Assembly: GCA_014239035.1 (NCBI GenBank)
Contig: JAAZZY010000059.1
Location: 1 to 10,122, forward strand
Direction of reading: 5' to 3'
From: Chlamydiia bacterium
GTDB lineage: Bacteria > Chlamydiota > Chlamydiia > Chlamydiales > JAAZZY01
DNA: 10,122 nt
In this document: piece after piece, positions 1-6,664 of the stretch
How the letters are laid out: each line of letters begins with the position of its first letter
Numbering within the stretch: the first letter of the stretch is position 1
The notes under the pieces: generated by a model
Told to the model about the DNA's origin: nothing
Database searches by the model: none
The model's input: the letters and a program-made list of their open reading frames with translations, nothing else
Made by a program: the position numbers and the translations under genes

Positions 1-218
1 TACCAGGTGTCACCATGATGATAAACTGATAGTTCTTCATTTTCAGGGATACTTTTAATTATTTCAGCTTTATATTTTTCACCAATTTTTTTAAAATGAC
101 TAATTGCTTTTTCTCTTTCCCAGACTTCCCTTCTTGTTTTTACATCCTTGTCAATTATTTCCGACATTCTTTTTTCAATTTTTTTAAGAGAACTTTCTAT
201 AATTTTTTTTTGATTTAT
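1..218 (-). pseudogene. thrS: 5'-truncated threonyl-tRNA synthetase fragment (continues past left edge)
   Basis: Read on the minus strand from about 218 down to the edge, one open frame gives about 72 residues that resemble the internal part of ThrRS at the start of its editing (tRNA_SAD) region. The clearest stretch is TRREVWEREKAISHFKKIGE, followed by YKAEII and then SIPENEELSVYHHGDTW. In complete enzymes this segment leads into the DLCRGPH motif, which would lie outside the window. Upstream of it a full ThrRS has roughly another hundred or more residues. Here the frame instead runs antisense through hemA, where the translation (LLWFTPMTPIS) no longer looks like ThrRS. Possible starts are ATG at 231-233 or at 165-167, neither with a Shine-Dalgarno sequence. 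I infer a gene that lost its 5' end at a rearrangement junction. A short, separately expressed protein is possible but less likely. The identification rests on remembered family sequences. Confidence 0.65.
198..203 (+). promoter_or_regulatory. Candidate -10 box for hemA
   Basis: A perfect TATAAT lies 13 bases before the hemA ATG. The -35 position, around 173-180 (TTTCAATT), is weak. Transcription would begin only about 6 to 8 bases before the start codon, so the mRNA would be almost leaderless. This fits the absence of a Shine-Dalgarno sequence. The site lies inside the truncated thrS fragment, so chance in an AT-rich stretch cannot be excluded. Confidence 0.4.
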
Positions 219-1200
219 GGATATTGGTGTCATTGGCGTAAACCACAAAAGCGCAGATTTAAATTTTAGAGAAAAGCTTGCAAAAAATTTTCAAAGAAAT
301 GAGGTTAGAAATTTTTTGCATTCCTTTGCAAAGGTCATTTTATTTACCTGCAATCGTTTTGAGGTATATTTTCACTCTCCAAATTTAACTCGAGCCCATA
401 GCTCACTTCTTCATGATTTTACCCAAGAATTTAACCTCACCTCTAGCTATAAACTCTATTCATACTTTGGAAAAGATTGTTTTTTTCATCTTTCTAAAGT
501 CACTTCTGGAATTGATAGTGCAGTCCTTGCTGAAACTGAGATACAAGGGCAGGTAAAAAAAGCCTACCTAGATGCTCAAGATCGCTGTAATAAAGAACTT
601 CATTTCCTTTTTCAAAAGAGTTTGAAAATCGGCAAGAAGATGCGCCAAGAATTGAAAATTGGATCTGATATTCCAAACCTTATATCTACAACATTAGATG
701 TCATTCAAGAAAAAGTAAAAGGAAAGAAACTTCTTTTTATTGGAGCATCAGAGACTAATTATAAAATTATCAAAAGACTAAAAGTAAATAATTTCCAAAT
801 CTCTTTGTCAAATCGAACAGATGCAAAAGGAGCTCTTATGGCAGATGAGCTTGGTATTGATTATCTAAACTGGAAGAGCCTTAACTACTGGAATGGATTT
901 GATGGAATTATCTGCGCTACCAATTGCCCATATTATTTATTAACAGGCAAAGATAAAATTTTAAAACCTAAACTTATTTTAGATTTAAGTGTCCCAAGAG
1001 ATGTAGATCCAAAAATTGGGCAACATGATTTAGTACAATTATTTAACATTGATCAGATGAATAAAATGGTGCGTAAAAACAGAAAACTAGAGCTTCCTCA
1101 CATAAGTGCTCTTTCTCAAAAAGTTTATTCTCAAGTGTGCACTCAGCACAATATTTTTATAAATAAAGATGCAAAATTAGAAAGTCTGCAGGTAATTTAG
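217..1200 (+). CDS. hemA: Glutamyl-tRNA reductase, short chlamydial type
   Basis: HemA reduces glutamyl-tRNA(Glu) with NADPH to glutamate-1-semialdehyde, the first step of C5-pathway tetrapyrrole (haem) synthesis in the cytoplasm. The N-terminal catalytic domain shows GVNHKSADLNFREKL (residues 7-21) and TCNRFEVY with the catalytic Cys45. The substrate/linker motif GIDSAVLAETEIQGQV spans about 98-113. A Rossmann-type NADPH domain follows, with LLFIGASETN (172-181), SNRT (198-201) and DLSVPRDVDP (256-265). At 327 residues it is far shorter than the usual 400-plus. The C-terminal helical dimerisation domain is largely missing, as I recall for the C. trachomatis enzyme (about 335 residues), so this looks like a lineage trait rather than damage. 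The ATG at 217 matches the family N-terminus but has no Shine-Dalgarno sequence. It is divergent to the thrS fragment and convergent with asnS. Confidence 0.93.
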   Translation: MDIGVIGVNHKSADLNFREKLAKNFQRNEVRNFLHSFAKVILFTCNRFEVYFHSPNLTRAHSSLLHDFTQEFNLTSSYKLYSYFGKDCFFHLSKVTSGIDSAVLAETEIQGQVKKAYLDAQDRCNKELHFLFQKSLKIGKKMRQELKIGSDIPNLISTTLDVIQEKVKGKKLLFIGASETNYKIIKRLKVNNFQISLSNRTDAKGALMADELGIDYLNWKSLNYWNGFDGIICATNCPYYLLTGKDKILKPKLILDLSVPRDVDPKIGQHDLVQLFNIDQMNKMVRKNRKLELPHISALSQKVYSQVCTQHNIFINKDAKLESLQVI

Positions 1201-2570
1201 AAATCTATTTGTTTTGGCGCCCTTGGAAAAGGAATGACATCACGAATATTTTCCATTCCTGTTGCATATTGAATCAAGCGTTCAAATCCTAGGCCAAACC
1301 CAGCATGGGGAGTACCTCCATATCTACGAAGATCTAAATACCACTGATATTCTTTTGGATCGAGATTCATAGCTTTTATTTTTTCTACTAAGATATTGTG
1401 GCGCTCTTCTCTTTGAGCTCCTCCCATGATCTCTCCGATACCCGGACATAATACATCCATAGCAGCGCAGGTTTTGCCATCGTCGTTATTGCGCATATAG
1501 AAGGCTTTGATATCTTTAGGGTAGTTAATTACAATGGCAGGTTTCTTTAGATGTTCTTCTGTGATGTAGCGCTCATGCTCTGACTGAAGATCTATTCCCC
1601 ATTTAACTGGATACTCAAACTGCTTCTTAGCTTTTTCTAAAATGCTTACAGCCTCAGTATATTCTAAAACCTCGAAGGGGTTCTTAGCGACATGCTCAAG
1701 TTTATCGATGAGGCCTTTAGAGATGAATTGATTAAATAAAGAGAGGTCTTTGTGGTGATTTTTAAGTAGTTCACTTAAAACATACTGTAGGTAGTCCTCA
1801 GCAAGCTTATAAGTATCTTTAAGATCAGCAAAAGCCATCTCAGGCTCTAACATCCAAAATTCAGCAAGGTGACGTGTTGTGTTGGAATTTTCTGCGCGAA
1901 AGGTCGGTCCAAAAGTATAGATATCAGAAAAAGAAAGAGCATACGCTTCAGCATTAAGCTGGCCTGACACAGTTAAAAAAGCAGGTTTACCAAAAAAGTC
2001 CTTAGATGAGCCCTTTTCTCCCTCTTTGAGAGTTGTAATGCGAAACATCTCACCAGCTCCCTCACAATCAGATGCTGTAATGATAGGTGTTTGTACGCTT
2101 AAGAAATCTCTATCTTGAAAGAACTTGTGTGATGACATGAAAAGAGCATTACGGATGCGTGAGACGGCGCCTAGAGAATTAGTTCTGGGACGAAGGTGTG
2201 CAATAGATCTTAAAAATTCAAAAGAATGCCTTTTCTTTTGAAGAGGGTAACTTGAGTCACAAAGGCCCACAATTTTTATTTTGGAGGCTTTGATCTCAAT
2301 GTTCTGACCTTTTCCAGGGCTTTTAACAAGCTCCCCTGTTACAGAAAGGGCTGCCCCTGTTGCGACTTTTTCTACTATCTCTGCAAAATTTTCTAAGTCA
2401 CTATCAGCGATAATTTGTATGCTAGCAAGTGATGAGCCATCATTGAGCTCTATAAAGGCAAACTTTTTCTGATCGCGCAACGTGCGCACCCAACCATGCA
2501 CGGTAATAGATGTGCCAACCTTATGTTTGGAGTGCTCTTCTAATAAATATTTGATTTTGACTTTAGTCAT
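1197..2570 (-). CDS. asnS: Asparaginyl-tRNA synthetase
   Basis: This class IIb aminoacyl-tRNA synthetase attaches asparagine to tRNA(Asn) in the cytoplasm. The 457 residues are close to the 466 of E. coli AsnRS and the protein looks complete. An N-terminal OB-fold anticodon-binding domain (about 17-105, with VHGWVRTLRDQKKFAFIELN) precedes the class II catalytic core. Motif 1 lies around 148-165 and motif 2 at 220-244 (FGPTFRAENSNTTRHLAEFW), followed by the AsnRS-specific IGEIMGGAQREER (378-390). Motif 3 is GFGLGFERLIQYATG (424-438), then DVIPFPRAP. The start ATG at 2568-2570 has a GAGGT ribosome site five bases upstream. Only 11 bases separate it from the end of nfo, so the two should be cotranscribed. 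Its TAA overlaps the TAG of hemA on the other strand. Chlamydiaceae lack this enzyme as I recall, so its presence marks a relative outside that family. Confidence 0.96.
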   Translation of the reverse strand: MTKVKIKYLLEEHSKHKVGTSITVHGWVRTLRDQKKFAFIELNDGSSLASIQIIADSDLENFAEIVEKVATGAALSVTGELVKSPGKGQNIEIKASKIKIVGLCDSSYPLQKKRHSFEFLRSIAHLRPRTNSLGAVSRIRNALFMSSHKFFQDRDFLSVQTPIITASDCEGAGEMFRITTLKEGEKGSSKDFFGKPAFLTVSGQLNAEAYALSFSDIYTFGPTFRAENSNTTRHLAEFWMLEPEMAFADLKDTYKLAEDYLQYVLSELLKNHHKDLSLFNQFISKGLIDKLEHVAKNPFEVLEYTEAVSILEKAKKQFEYPVKWGIDLQSEHERYITEEHLKKPAIVINYPKDIKAFYMRNNDDGKTCAAMDVLCPGIGEIMGGAQREERHNILVEKIKAMNLDPKEYQWYLDLRRYGGTPHAGFGLGFERLIQYATGMENIRDVIPFPRAPKQIDF

Positions 2571-2574
2571 TTTT

Positions 2575-2579
2575 ACCTC
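2575..2579 (-). promoter_or_regulatory. Ribosome binding site of asnS
   Basis: GAGGT on the minus strand, four bases before the asnS ATG. It sits in the 11-base gap after the nfo stop, which fixes the asnS start and supports an nfo-asnS operon. Confidence 0.7.
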
Positions 2580-2581
2580 GA

Positions 2582-3430
2582 TTAAGAGTTGATAAAACTC
2601 TTCAATAATATAATCTCATCTTTCCATGCGTCCATCCCGCCGGGAGTTTCTAAATACTTAGGAAGTGCTTTGAGCTTGGGGTGCCGCATCATAGCTTTAA
2701 AACCGTCGATACCGATCTCTCCTTCTCCAATAGGGGCATGGCGATCTTTTCGTGAGCCCATTCCAAATTTGGAGTCGTTAACATGCAGGGCATAAAGAAA
2801 GTCTAGTCCCACATGCTGATCAAAATCATCTAGAGTTTTGTTCCAAGCATCCATGTTGCGCACATCATAACCCGCAGCAAAAATATGGCAGGTATCAATG
2901 CAGATGCCCATAGGTAGATGATCTTTTGTTCGTTCTATAATATAGCCAAGCTCTGAAAAAGAGTGGCCAACAGTCGATCCTTGTCCAGCTGTTGCTTCAA
3001 TGAGAAGCTTTAAGTTTGAGTTTTCGAGTAGTGGACGGGTAAGCAGTAGGCTCTCTACAATGTAGTCTAAACATTGTTCGACACTTTCTTTTAGGGCTGC
3101 TCCAGGATGAAAATTTAAATATGATAGCTCTAGGGCGTTGCAGCGCTCAATCTCTTCATTGAAGGCTTTGCGGCTCTTTTGTAGGTTTTCATCATTAGGG
3201 CACCCTAGGTTAATCAGGTAGCTGTCATGGCTCATGATTTTTCTAATAGGGGAGTTTTTTTTAACTTCAAACCACTGATCTAGTTCTTCTTGAGAATACT
3301 TTTTACCTCGCCACTGCTTTTGATTGCTCGTGAAGAGTTGAATGGTGTTTGCTCCAATTTCATGCCCGTTTAAAAGAGCATTGAAAGCACCCCCTGATGC
3401 TGATGTATGTGCGCCTACTAAAGTTTCCAT
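2582..3430 (-). CDS. nfo: Endonuclease IV (AP endonuclease)
   Basis: Endonuclease IV cuts DNA 5' to abasic sites and removes 3'-blocking groups in base excision repair. It folds as a TIM barrel with three zinc ions. The 282 residues match the E. coli enzyme (285) almost end to end. All nine metal ligands known for E. coli Nfo can be placed: His68, His108, Glu145, Asp179, His182, His216, Asp229, His231 and Glu261. The signature segments are LNFHPGAAL (105-113), EATAGQGSTVG (145-155), CIDTCHIFAAGYD (177-189), HVNDSKFGMGSRKDRHAPIG (216-235) and LETPGG (260-265). The start ATG at 3428-3430 gives the expected N-terminus (VGAHTSASGG) but has no convincing Shine-Dalgarno sequence. It is the first gene of the minus-strand nfo-asnS pair and is divergent from murJ, its neighbour in Chlamydia as well. 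Confidence 0.97.
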   Translation of the reverse strand: METLVGAHTSASGGAFNALLNGHEIGANTIQLFTSNQKQWRGKKYSQEELDQWFEVKKNSPIRKIMSHDSYLINLGCPNDENLQKSRKAFNEEIERCNALELSYLNFHPGAALKESVEQCLDYIVESLLLTRPLLENSNLKLLIEATAGQGSTVGHSFSELGYIIERTKDHLPMGICIDTCHIFAAGYDVRNMDAWNKTLDDFDQHVGLDFLYALHVNDSKFGMGSRKDRHAPIGEGEIGIDGFKAMMRHPKLKALPKYLETPGGMDAWKDEIILLKSFINS

Positions 3431-3460
3431 GAGATAGGTTTTGTCGTGATTTGACCAAAT

Positions 3461-3489
3461 AGGTTATCAAGCATCTGATATGTTGACAA
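3461..3489 (-). promoter_or_regulatory. Candidate promoter of the nfo-asnS operon
   Basis: On the minus strand, TTGTCA (3484-3489) is followed after 17 bases by TAACCT (3461-3466). The -35 box matches five of six consensus bases, the -10 box only three. The spacing is ideal and it would give a leader of about 25 bases before nfo. The -35 element overlaps a plus-strand TTGACA at 3483-3488, so the two divergent genes may share this element. Confidence 0.35.
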
Positions 3490-3513
3490 TAAGTTTCATA
3501 TGCCTTTTCATAT
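3483..3513 (+). promoter_or_regulatory. Candidate murJ promoter
   Basis: A perfect TTGACA (3483-3488) faces murJ. The best -10 partner is TCATAT at 3508-3513 with a 19-base spacer, a weak match at long spacing. Further AT-rich sequence, including the 14-base palindrome TTTAAATATTTAAA at 3533-3546, lies just before the start codon. Confidence 0.3.
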
Positions 3514-3548
3514 CCCTAATTTTAATAAAGTTTTTAAATATTTAAACA

Positions 3549-5141
3549 ATGACTTTTGCTGACAAAAAAATTATTGAACGCTCTTCTCAGATTTTTTTTT
3601 CTGGAACTCTTTTAAGCCGCATAACAGGGCTCCTTCGCGATATACTTACAGCTTACGTCTTTGGCTCAAGTGCAGCTATCGCTGCGCTTATGGTTGCATT
3701 TCGTTTTTCAAGCTTGCTTCGGCGACTTTTTGGAGAAGGTGCAATGCATGCAGCATTTGTGCCGGCCTATGAAAAAATTAGAAGCAAATCTGATGTGAGC
3801 GCCTCACGTTTTTTTGTGGATCTCTCTGCTCTTTTAACTTTTGTTTTGCTCTCCATTATTGCAGTTGCAGAACTAGGTCTTGGAGGGCTTCTCTCCTCGC
3901 ACCTATTAAAGCCTGACAACTCTCAAATAATCTTCTTAACAATGGTTCTTCTGCCGTCATTATTTTTTATCTGCTGCACCGCTTTTTGCAGTTCACTTCT
4001 TCAATGCCATGATGTGTTTTTTCTTCCAGCAGTCTCACCAGTGGTCTTCAATACATTTTGGATTTGTGGGGTCTGGTACCTTAAAAGCAAGCCTGTAGAT
4101 CAAGCAATGTATTACCTATCTTTATGGATTTTAGTTGGGGTGTTTGCTCAGCTTTTAGTGTTGCTTCCTTATGTTCACGAATGCTTAAAGCGTGATTTTA
4201 CAAAGAATCTAAAATTTAGCCTGACTCGCTTTAAAGAGAGCTTTAAAACAGTTGCCAAACCGCTTGGCCTGGGAATTATTGGTGTGTCCACCACTCAAAT
4301 TAATAGCGCATTAGACTCTATTTTTGCGCGTATGATCAGCTTAGAGGGGCCCGCCTATCTTTGGTATGCAATCCGTATTCAGCAAGTGCCACTAGCTCTA
4401 TTTGGTGTAGCTATGGCAGGGGCTATTCTGCCGCCCTTAGCAAGAGCATTCAACCGAAGTAGAACGGAATATGCAAGCCTATTAAATTATTCATTAGGGC
4501 GCGCTGTAGGCCTTTTAACGCCTTGTTTAGTTGCCTTGATGCTTACTGCTGCTGCTTGCGTCAATCTTCTTTATGGAAGAGGGGAGTTTAACTTACTTTC
4601 AGCTCACCATACAACATATTGCCTTTGGGGATATTCACTTGGCCTTCTTCCTCAAGGTCTGATTTTGATTTTGGGTCCGGCATTCTATGTTCAAAACAGA
4701 TATTATAGAACAACTCGAGCATCGATTTTTGCTCTACTCTTAAATGTTACTCTAAACATTTTCTTTGCACTCGTTTTGAAAATGCCAACATGGAGCGTGG
4801 CAATTGCTACAACTATTAGCAGCTGGTTTCAGGCGTTTTATCTTTTCTACTACCTTTCAAAGGGAATGGCTTTAAGGAAATTCAGAGGTTTTGTCCTCTC
4901 ATCAATGCAGGTTATTGCCCTAACAGTTATCAGCGGATATTTTGCCTATTATTTGACTATAGAGGTCAATCCATCTATCAATGGACTACTTTTCTTCCCC
5001 AGAAGCTTTAGTGCGCAAATTAGCGTTTTTCTTGTGCAAACTGGGGTATTCTTAACCTTATTGTTTGGCTTAGCTTGGATCTTTAGAGTTAAAGAAATAT
5101 TGGCGCTTACATTTTATCTTCCCTTTGTTAAGAGAAGGTAG
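3549..5141 (+). CDS. murJ: Lipid II flippase MurJ (MviN family)
   Basis: MurJ moves the peptidoglycan precursor lipid II across the inner membrane. In Chlamydiae it would serve the septal peptidoglycan made at division. The 530-residue protein has alternating hydrophobic segments throughout, consistent with the 14 membrane helices of the MOP-superfamily fold. Conserved elements are SRITGLLRD (23-31), LLRRLFGEGAMHAAFVPAY (56-74), WYAIRIQQVP (272-281) followed by LFGVAMAGAILPPLAR, and LLYGRGEF (340-347). Compared with E. coli MurJ from memory, the key arginines at 18, 24, 52 and 270 are kept as Arg24, Arg30, Arg58 and Arg277. Three acidic positions are not: Asp39 is Ala45, Asp269 is Ile276 and Glu273 is Gln280. 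The ATG at 3549 fits the family start, without a Shine-Dalgarno sequence. It is divergent from nfo and convergent with the 462-residue gene, with 11 bases between their stops. Confidence 0.94.
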   Translation: MTFADKKIIERSSQIFFSGTLLSRITGLLRDILTAYVFGSSAAIAALMVAFRFSSLLRRLFGEGAMHAAFVPAYEKIRSKSDVSASRFFVDLSALLTFVLLSIIAVAELGLGGLLSSHLLKPDNSQIIFLTMVLLPSLFFICCTAFCSSLLQCHDVFFLPAVSPVVFNTFWICGVWYLKSKPVDQAMYYLSLWILVGVFAQLLVLLPYVHECLKRDFTKNLKFSLTRFKESFKTVAKPLGLGIIGVSTTQINSALDSIFARMISLEGPAYLWYAIRIQQVPLALFGVAMAGAILPPLARAFNRSRTEYASLLNYSLGRAVGLLTPCLVALMLTAAACVNLLYGRGEFNLLSAHHTTYCLWGYSLGLLPQGLILILGPAFYVQNRYYRTTRASIFALLLNVTLNIFFALVLKMPTWSVAIATTISSWFQAFYLFYYLSKGMALRKFRGFVLSSMQVIALTVISGYFAYYLTIEVNPSINGLLFFPRSFSAQISVFLVQTGVFLTLLFGLAWIFRVKEILALTFYLPFVKRR

Positions 5142-5152
5142 AAGATCTAATA

Positions 5153-6541
5153 TTAACTTTTGCAGAATTTATCTAATCGAGTTGGAAGCGCTTTTCCACC
5201 ATTTTGTGATGTGCGTAAGAAGACTTCTCTCATGGTAGTTTTACCCAATTCTGAGTTTTTAATTTGGCTATTAAAGAAAGCATTAGCTGATGGACAAATG
5301 GCTTTGTCGCCGCCTTCAACAAGCCACTTTATAACGATTCCCACTGTGTTCATATTCTCTAGAGGGGTTCCAGCAAAATTTATTAACTCATTCGAAGTTG
5401 ATTTTTCAAAGTTTAAAAGAGCAGTGCAGACTTCCGCAATTTCAGTATGGAATCGTCCTGAAGAATCATTTGTAAGTATTGCCTTGCAAATGCGATCTCT
5501 AAGCTCTTGCGTAGTTTCAGTTTTCTCTTCCGTTACTGGTTGAGGGATTGGAGTTCTGTCTGTAGTAGTTTGAGGTACTGGTTGAGGGATTGGAGTTCTG
5601 TCTGTAGTAGTTTGAGGTGCTGGTTGAGGGCTTGGAGTGCTGCCTGTAGGAGGGCTGACAGATGGGGTGGGCTTAAATTCAGCTGTACAGTAATTAGTGA
5701 AGATAGACGCAATTCCAGCATCAACCTTTGTATGTGATATGCGAGTTTGTGGTGCTGGTGGTTTCTGAGTAGTTAAGTCTACATCAGGGGTATCTGTATT
5801 CATAGAAGGTTTTGTTTCAGAAAAAGCAGTTGAGTTTGTATATGTTGGTTCTCCCTTTAAGTAGTCTTCTTGGACAATTGGAAACTTCTCTGTTTGGGTA
5901 GCAGCCTCGTCTCTTTGCTCTACTTTTCCAGCTTTAGGTTGAGTGGGAGCTTCTTGCCCAGATTTTGTATTGGCAGTTGAGTGAACTTCTTGAGCTGATG
6001 TTGTTATTTTTTCTAAAGGTGCTGGATTTACTGGTTGCTTATCTACTCTTGCATGAGAAGAGAAGTTTGTAGCAATTGATTCAAGGGGTTGCTCAATATC
6101 TAGCTTTGGTAATTGAATATCTTCCTGCGCATTCGCATATGCTTGACCATTTAAATATGAATCAGGGTAATAAGGAGGGGTATTATTAAAATCAGGTGTT
6201 TGGGATTGTTTTAGGTTTTCAAGGCCATCTAGATAAGAATCAGGATAGAAAGGAGGAGGCGTGTCAAATTTAGTTGAGTTGTCTAGCTCAGTTGAGTTTT
6301 TAGGGTTTGGTAGAACTGTAGAGCCGGCTAAGTAAGTCAATGTTATTGCTGAGATTACAGCAGCAGATGCTGTTACTGCAAGCTGCTTTGGAGGAAGTGA
6401 TCTTAGATACTCAAGGGTATTAGAGAATGTCGCTTCAGCTTTTACAGAAACACTATGAAGTGTCTGGCTGCTCTGAACCGATAACTCGGTAAGGTAATTA
6501 GTAGCGTTTGTGTAGGCTCCGTTTAGCGTATTATGTCCCAT
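5153..6541 (-). CDS. Unrecognised single-span membrane protein with proline-rich repeats
   Basis: I do not recognise this 462-residue protein. The N-terminal 50 residues are polar and rich in Ser, Thr and Asn, and there is no cleavable signal peptide at the start. One strong hydrophobic segment at about 53-77 (LAVTASAAVISAITLTYLAG) is the likely single membrane span. Two repeats follow: PPPFYPDSYLDG (95-106) and TPPYYPDSYLNG (121-132), with a faint third, QEDYLKGEPTY (224-234). A low-complexity Pro/Thr/Gln region of about 160-340 contains the 14-residue unit PQTTTDRTPIPQPV twice (309-336). The C-terminal part (about 343-462) looks folded, with regular helical patterning and Cys352, Cys372, Cys416 and Cys460. 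The start is well supported by GAGGAG three bases upstream. A surface-exposed, inclusion-membrane or secreted-effector role is conceivable in a chlamydia-like organism, but the bilobed hydrophobic domain of Inc proteins is absent. It lies between murJ and rpsD. Confidence 0.85.
   Translation of the reverse strand: MGHNTLNGAYTNATNYLTELSVQSSQTLHSVSVKAEATFSNTLEYLRSLPPKQLAVTASAAVISAITLTYLAGSTVLPNPKNSTELDNSTKFDTPPPFYPDSYLDGLENLKQSQTPDFNNTPPYYPDSYLNGQAYANAQEDIQLPKLDIEQPLESIATNFSSHARVDKQPVNPAPLEKITTSAQEVHSTANTKSGQEAPTQPKAGKVEQRDEAATQTEKFPIVQEDYLKGEPTYTNSTAFSETKPSMNTDTPDVDLTTQKPPAPQTRISHTKVDAGIASIFTNYCTAEFKPTPSVSPPTGSTPSPQPAPQTTTDRTPIPQPVPQTTTDRTPIPQPVTEEKTETTQELRDRICKAILTNDSSGRFHTEIAEVCTALLNFEKSTSNELINFAGTPLENMNTVGIVIKWLVEGGDKAICPSANAFFNSQIKNSELGKTTMREVFLRTSQNGGKALPTRLDKFCKS
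5536..5650. repeat. 42-bp in-frame tandem repeat inside the 462-residue gene
   Basis: Two nearly identical 42-base units (5536-5577 and 5578-5619) differ only at their last base. A third, partial and more diverged unit follows (5620 to about 5650). Each encodes 14 residues of the proline-rich linker (PQTTTDRTPIPQPV). The period is a multiple of three, so copy-number change alters linker length without breaking the frame. Confidence 0.9.
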
Positions 6542-6544
6542 GAT

Positions 6545-6550
6545 CTCCTC
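6545..6550 (-). promoter_or_regulatory. Ribosome binding site of the 462-residue gene
   Basis: GAGGAG on the minus strand, three bases before the ATG at 6539-6541. It is one of the strongest Shine-Dalgarno sequences in the window and fixes this start. Confidence 0.75.
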
Positions 6551-6602
6551 GAGTTTATCGATTATTCAATTAATCAAATCTATTTCATAAATTTGAAGAA
6601 AC

Positions 6603-6631
6603 ATAATAACACTTAAAATAATTAAACTAAA
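6603..6631 (-). promoter_or_regulatory. Candidate promoter of the 462-residue gene
   Basis: On the minus strand, TTTAGT (6626-6631) and TATTAT (6603-6608) are separated by 17 bases. The -10 matches five of six consensus bases and the -35 three of six. It would give a leader of about 55 bases. The 123-base gap to rpsD is very AT-rich, so a chance match is possible. Confidence 0.35.
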
Positions 6632-6664
6632 TCCATTTTTTAATTAAAAAAAATAGTTTGTTTA

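Noticed and set aside
2589..2795. Open frame on the plus strand opposite the end of nfo
   Set aside because: It is antisense to strongly conserved nfo codons, has no ribosome site or recognisable protein, and looks like a shadow.
5536..5650. Possible CRISPR array
   Set aside because: The repeats abut without spacers, are coding and only two to three in number, and no cas gene is nearby.
5160..5737. Overlapping open frames on both strands across the repeat region of the 462-residue gene
   Set aside because: They contain the 42-bp repeat in other frames, giving Trp/Arg/Ser- or Leu/Gln-rich low-complexity text. Only the 5153-6541 frame has a strong ribosome site and a coherent domain layout.
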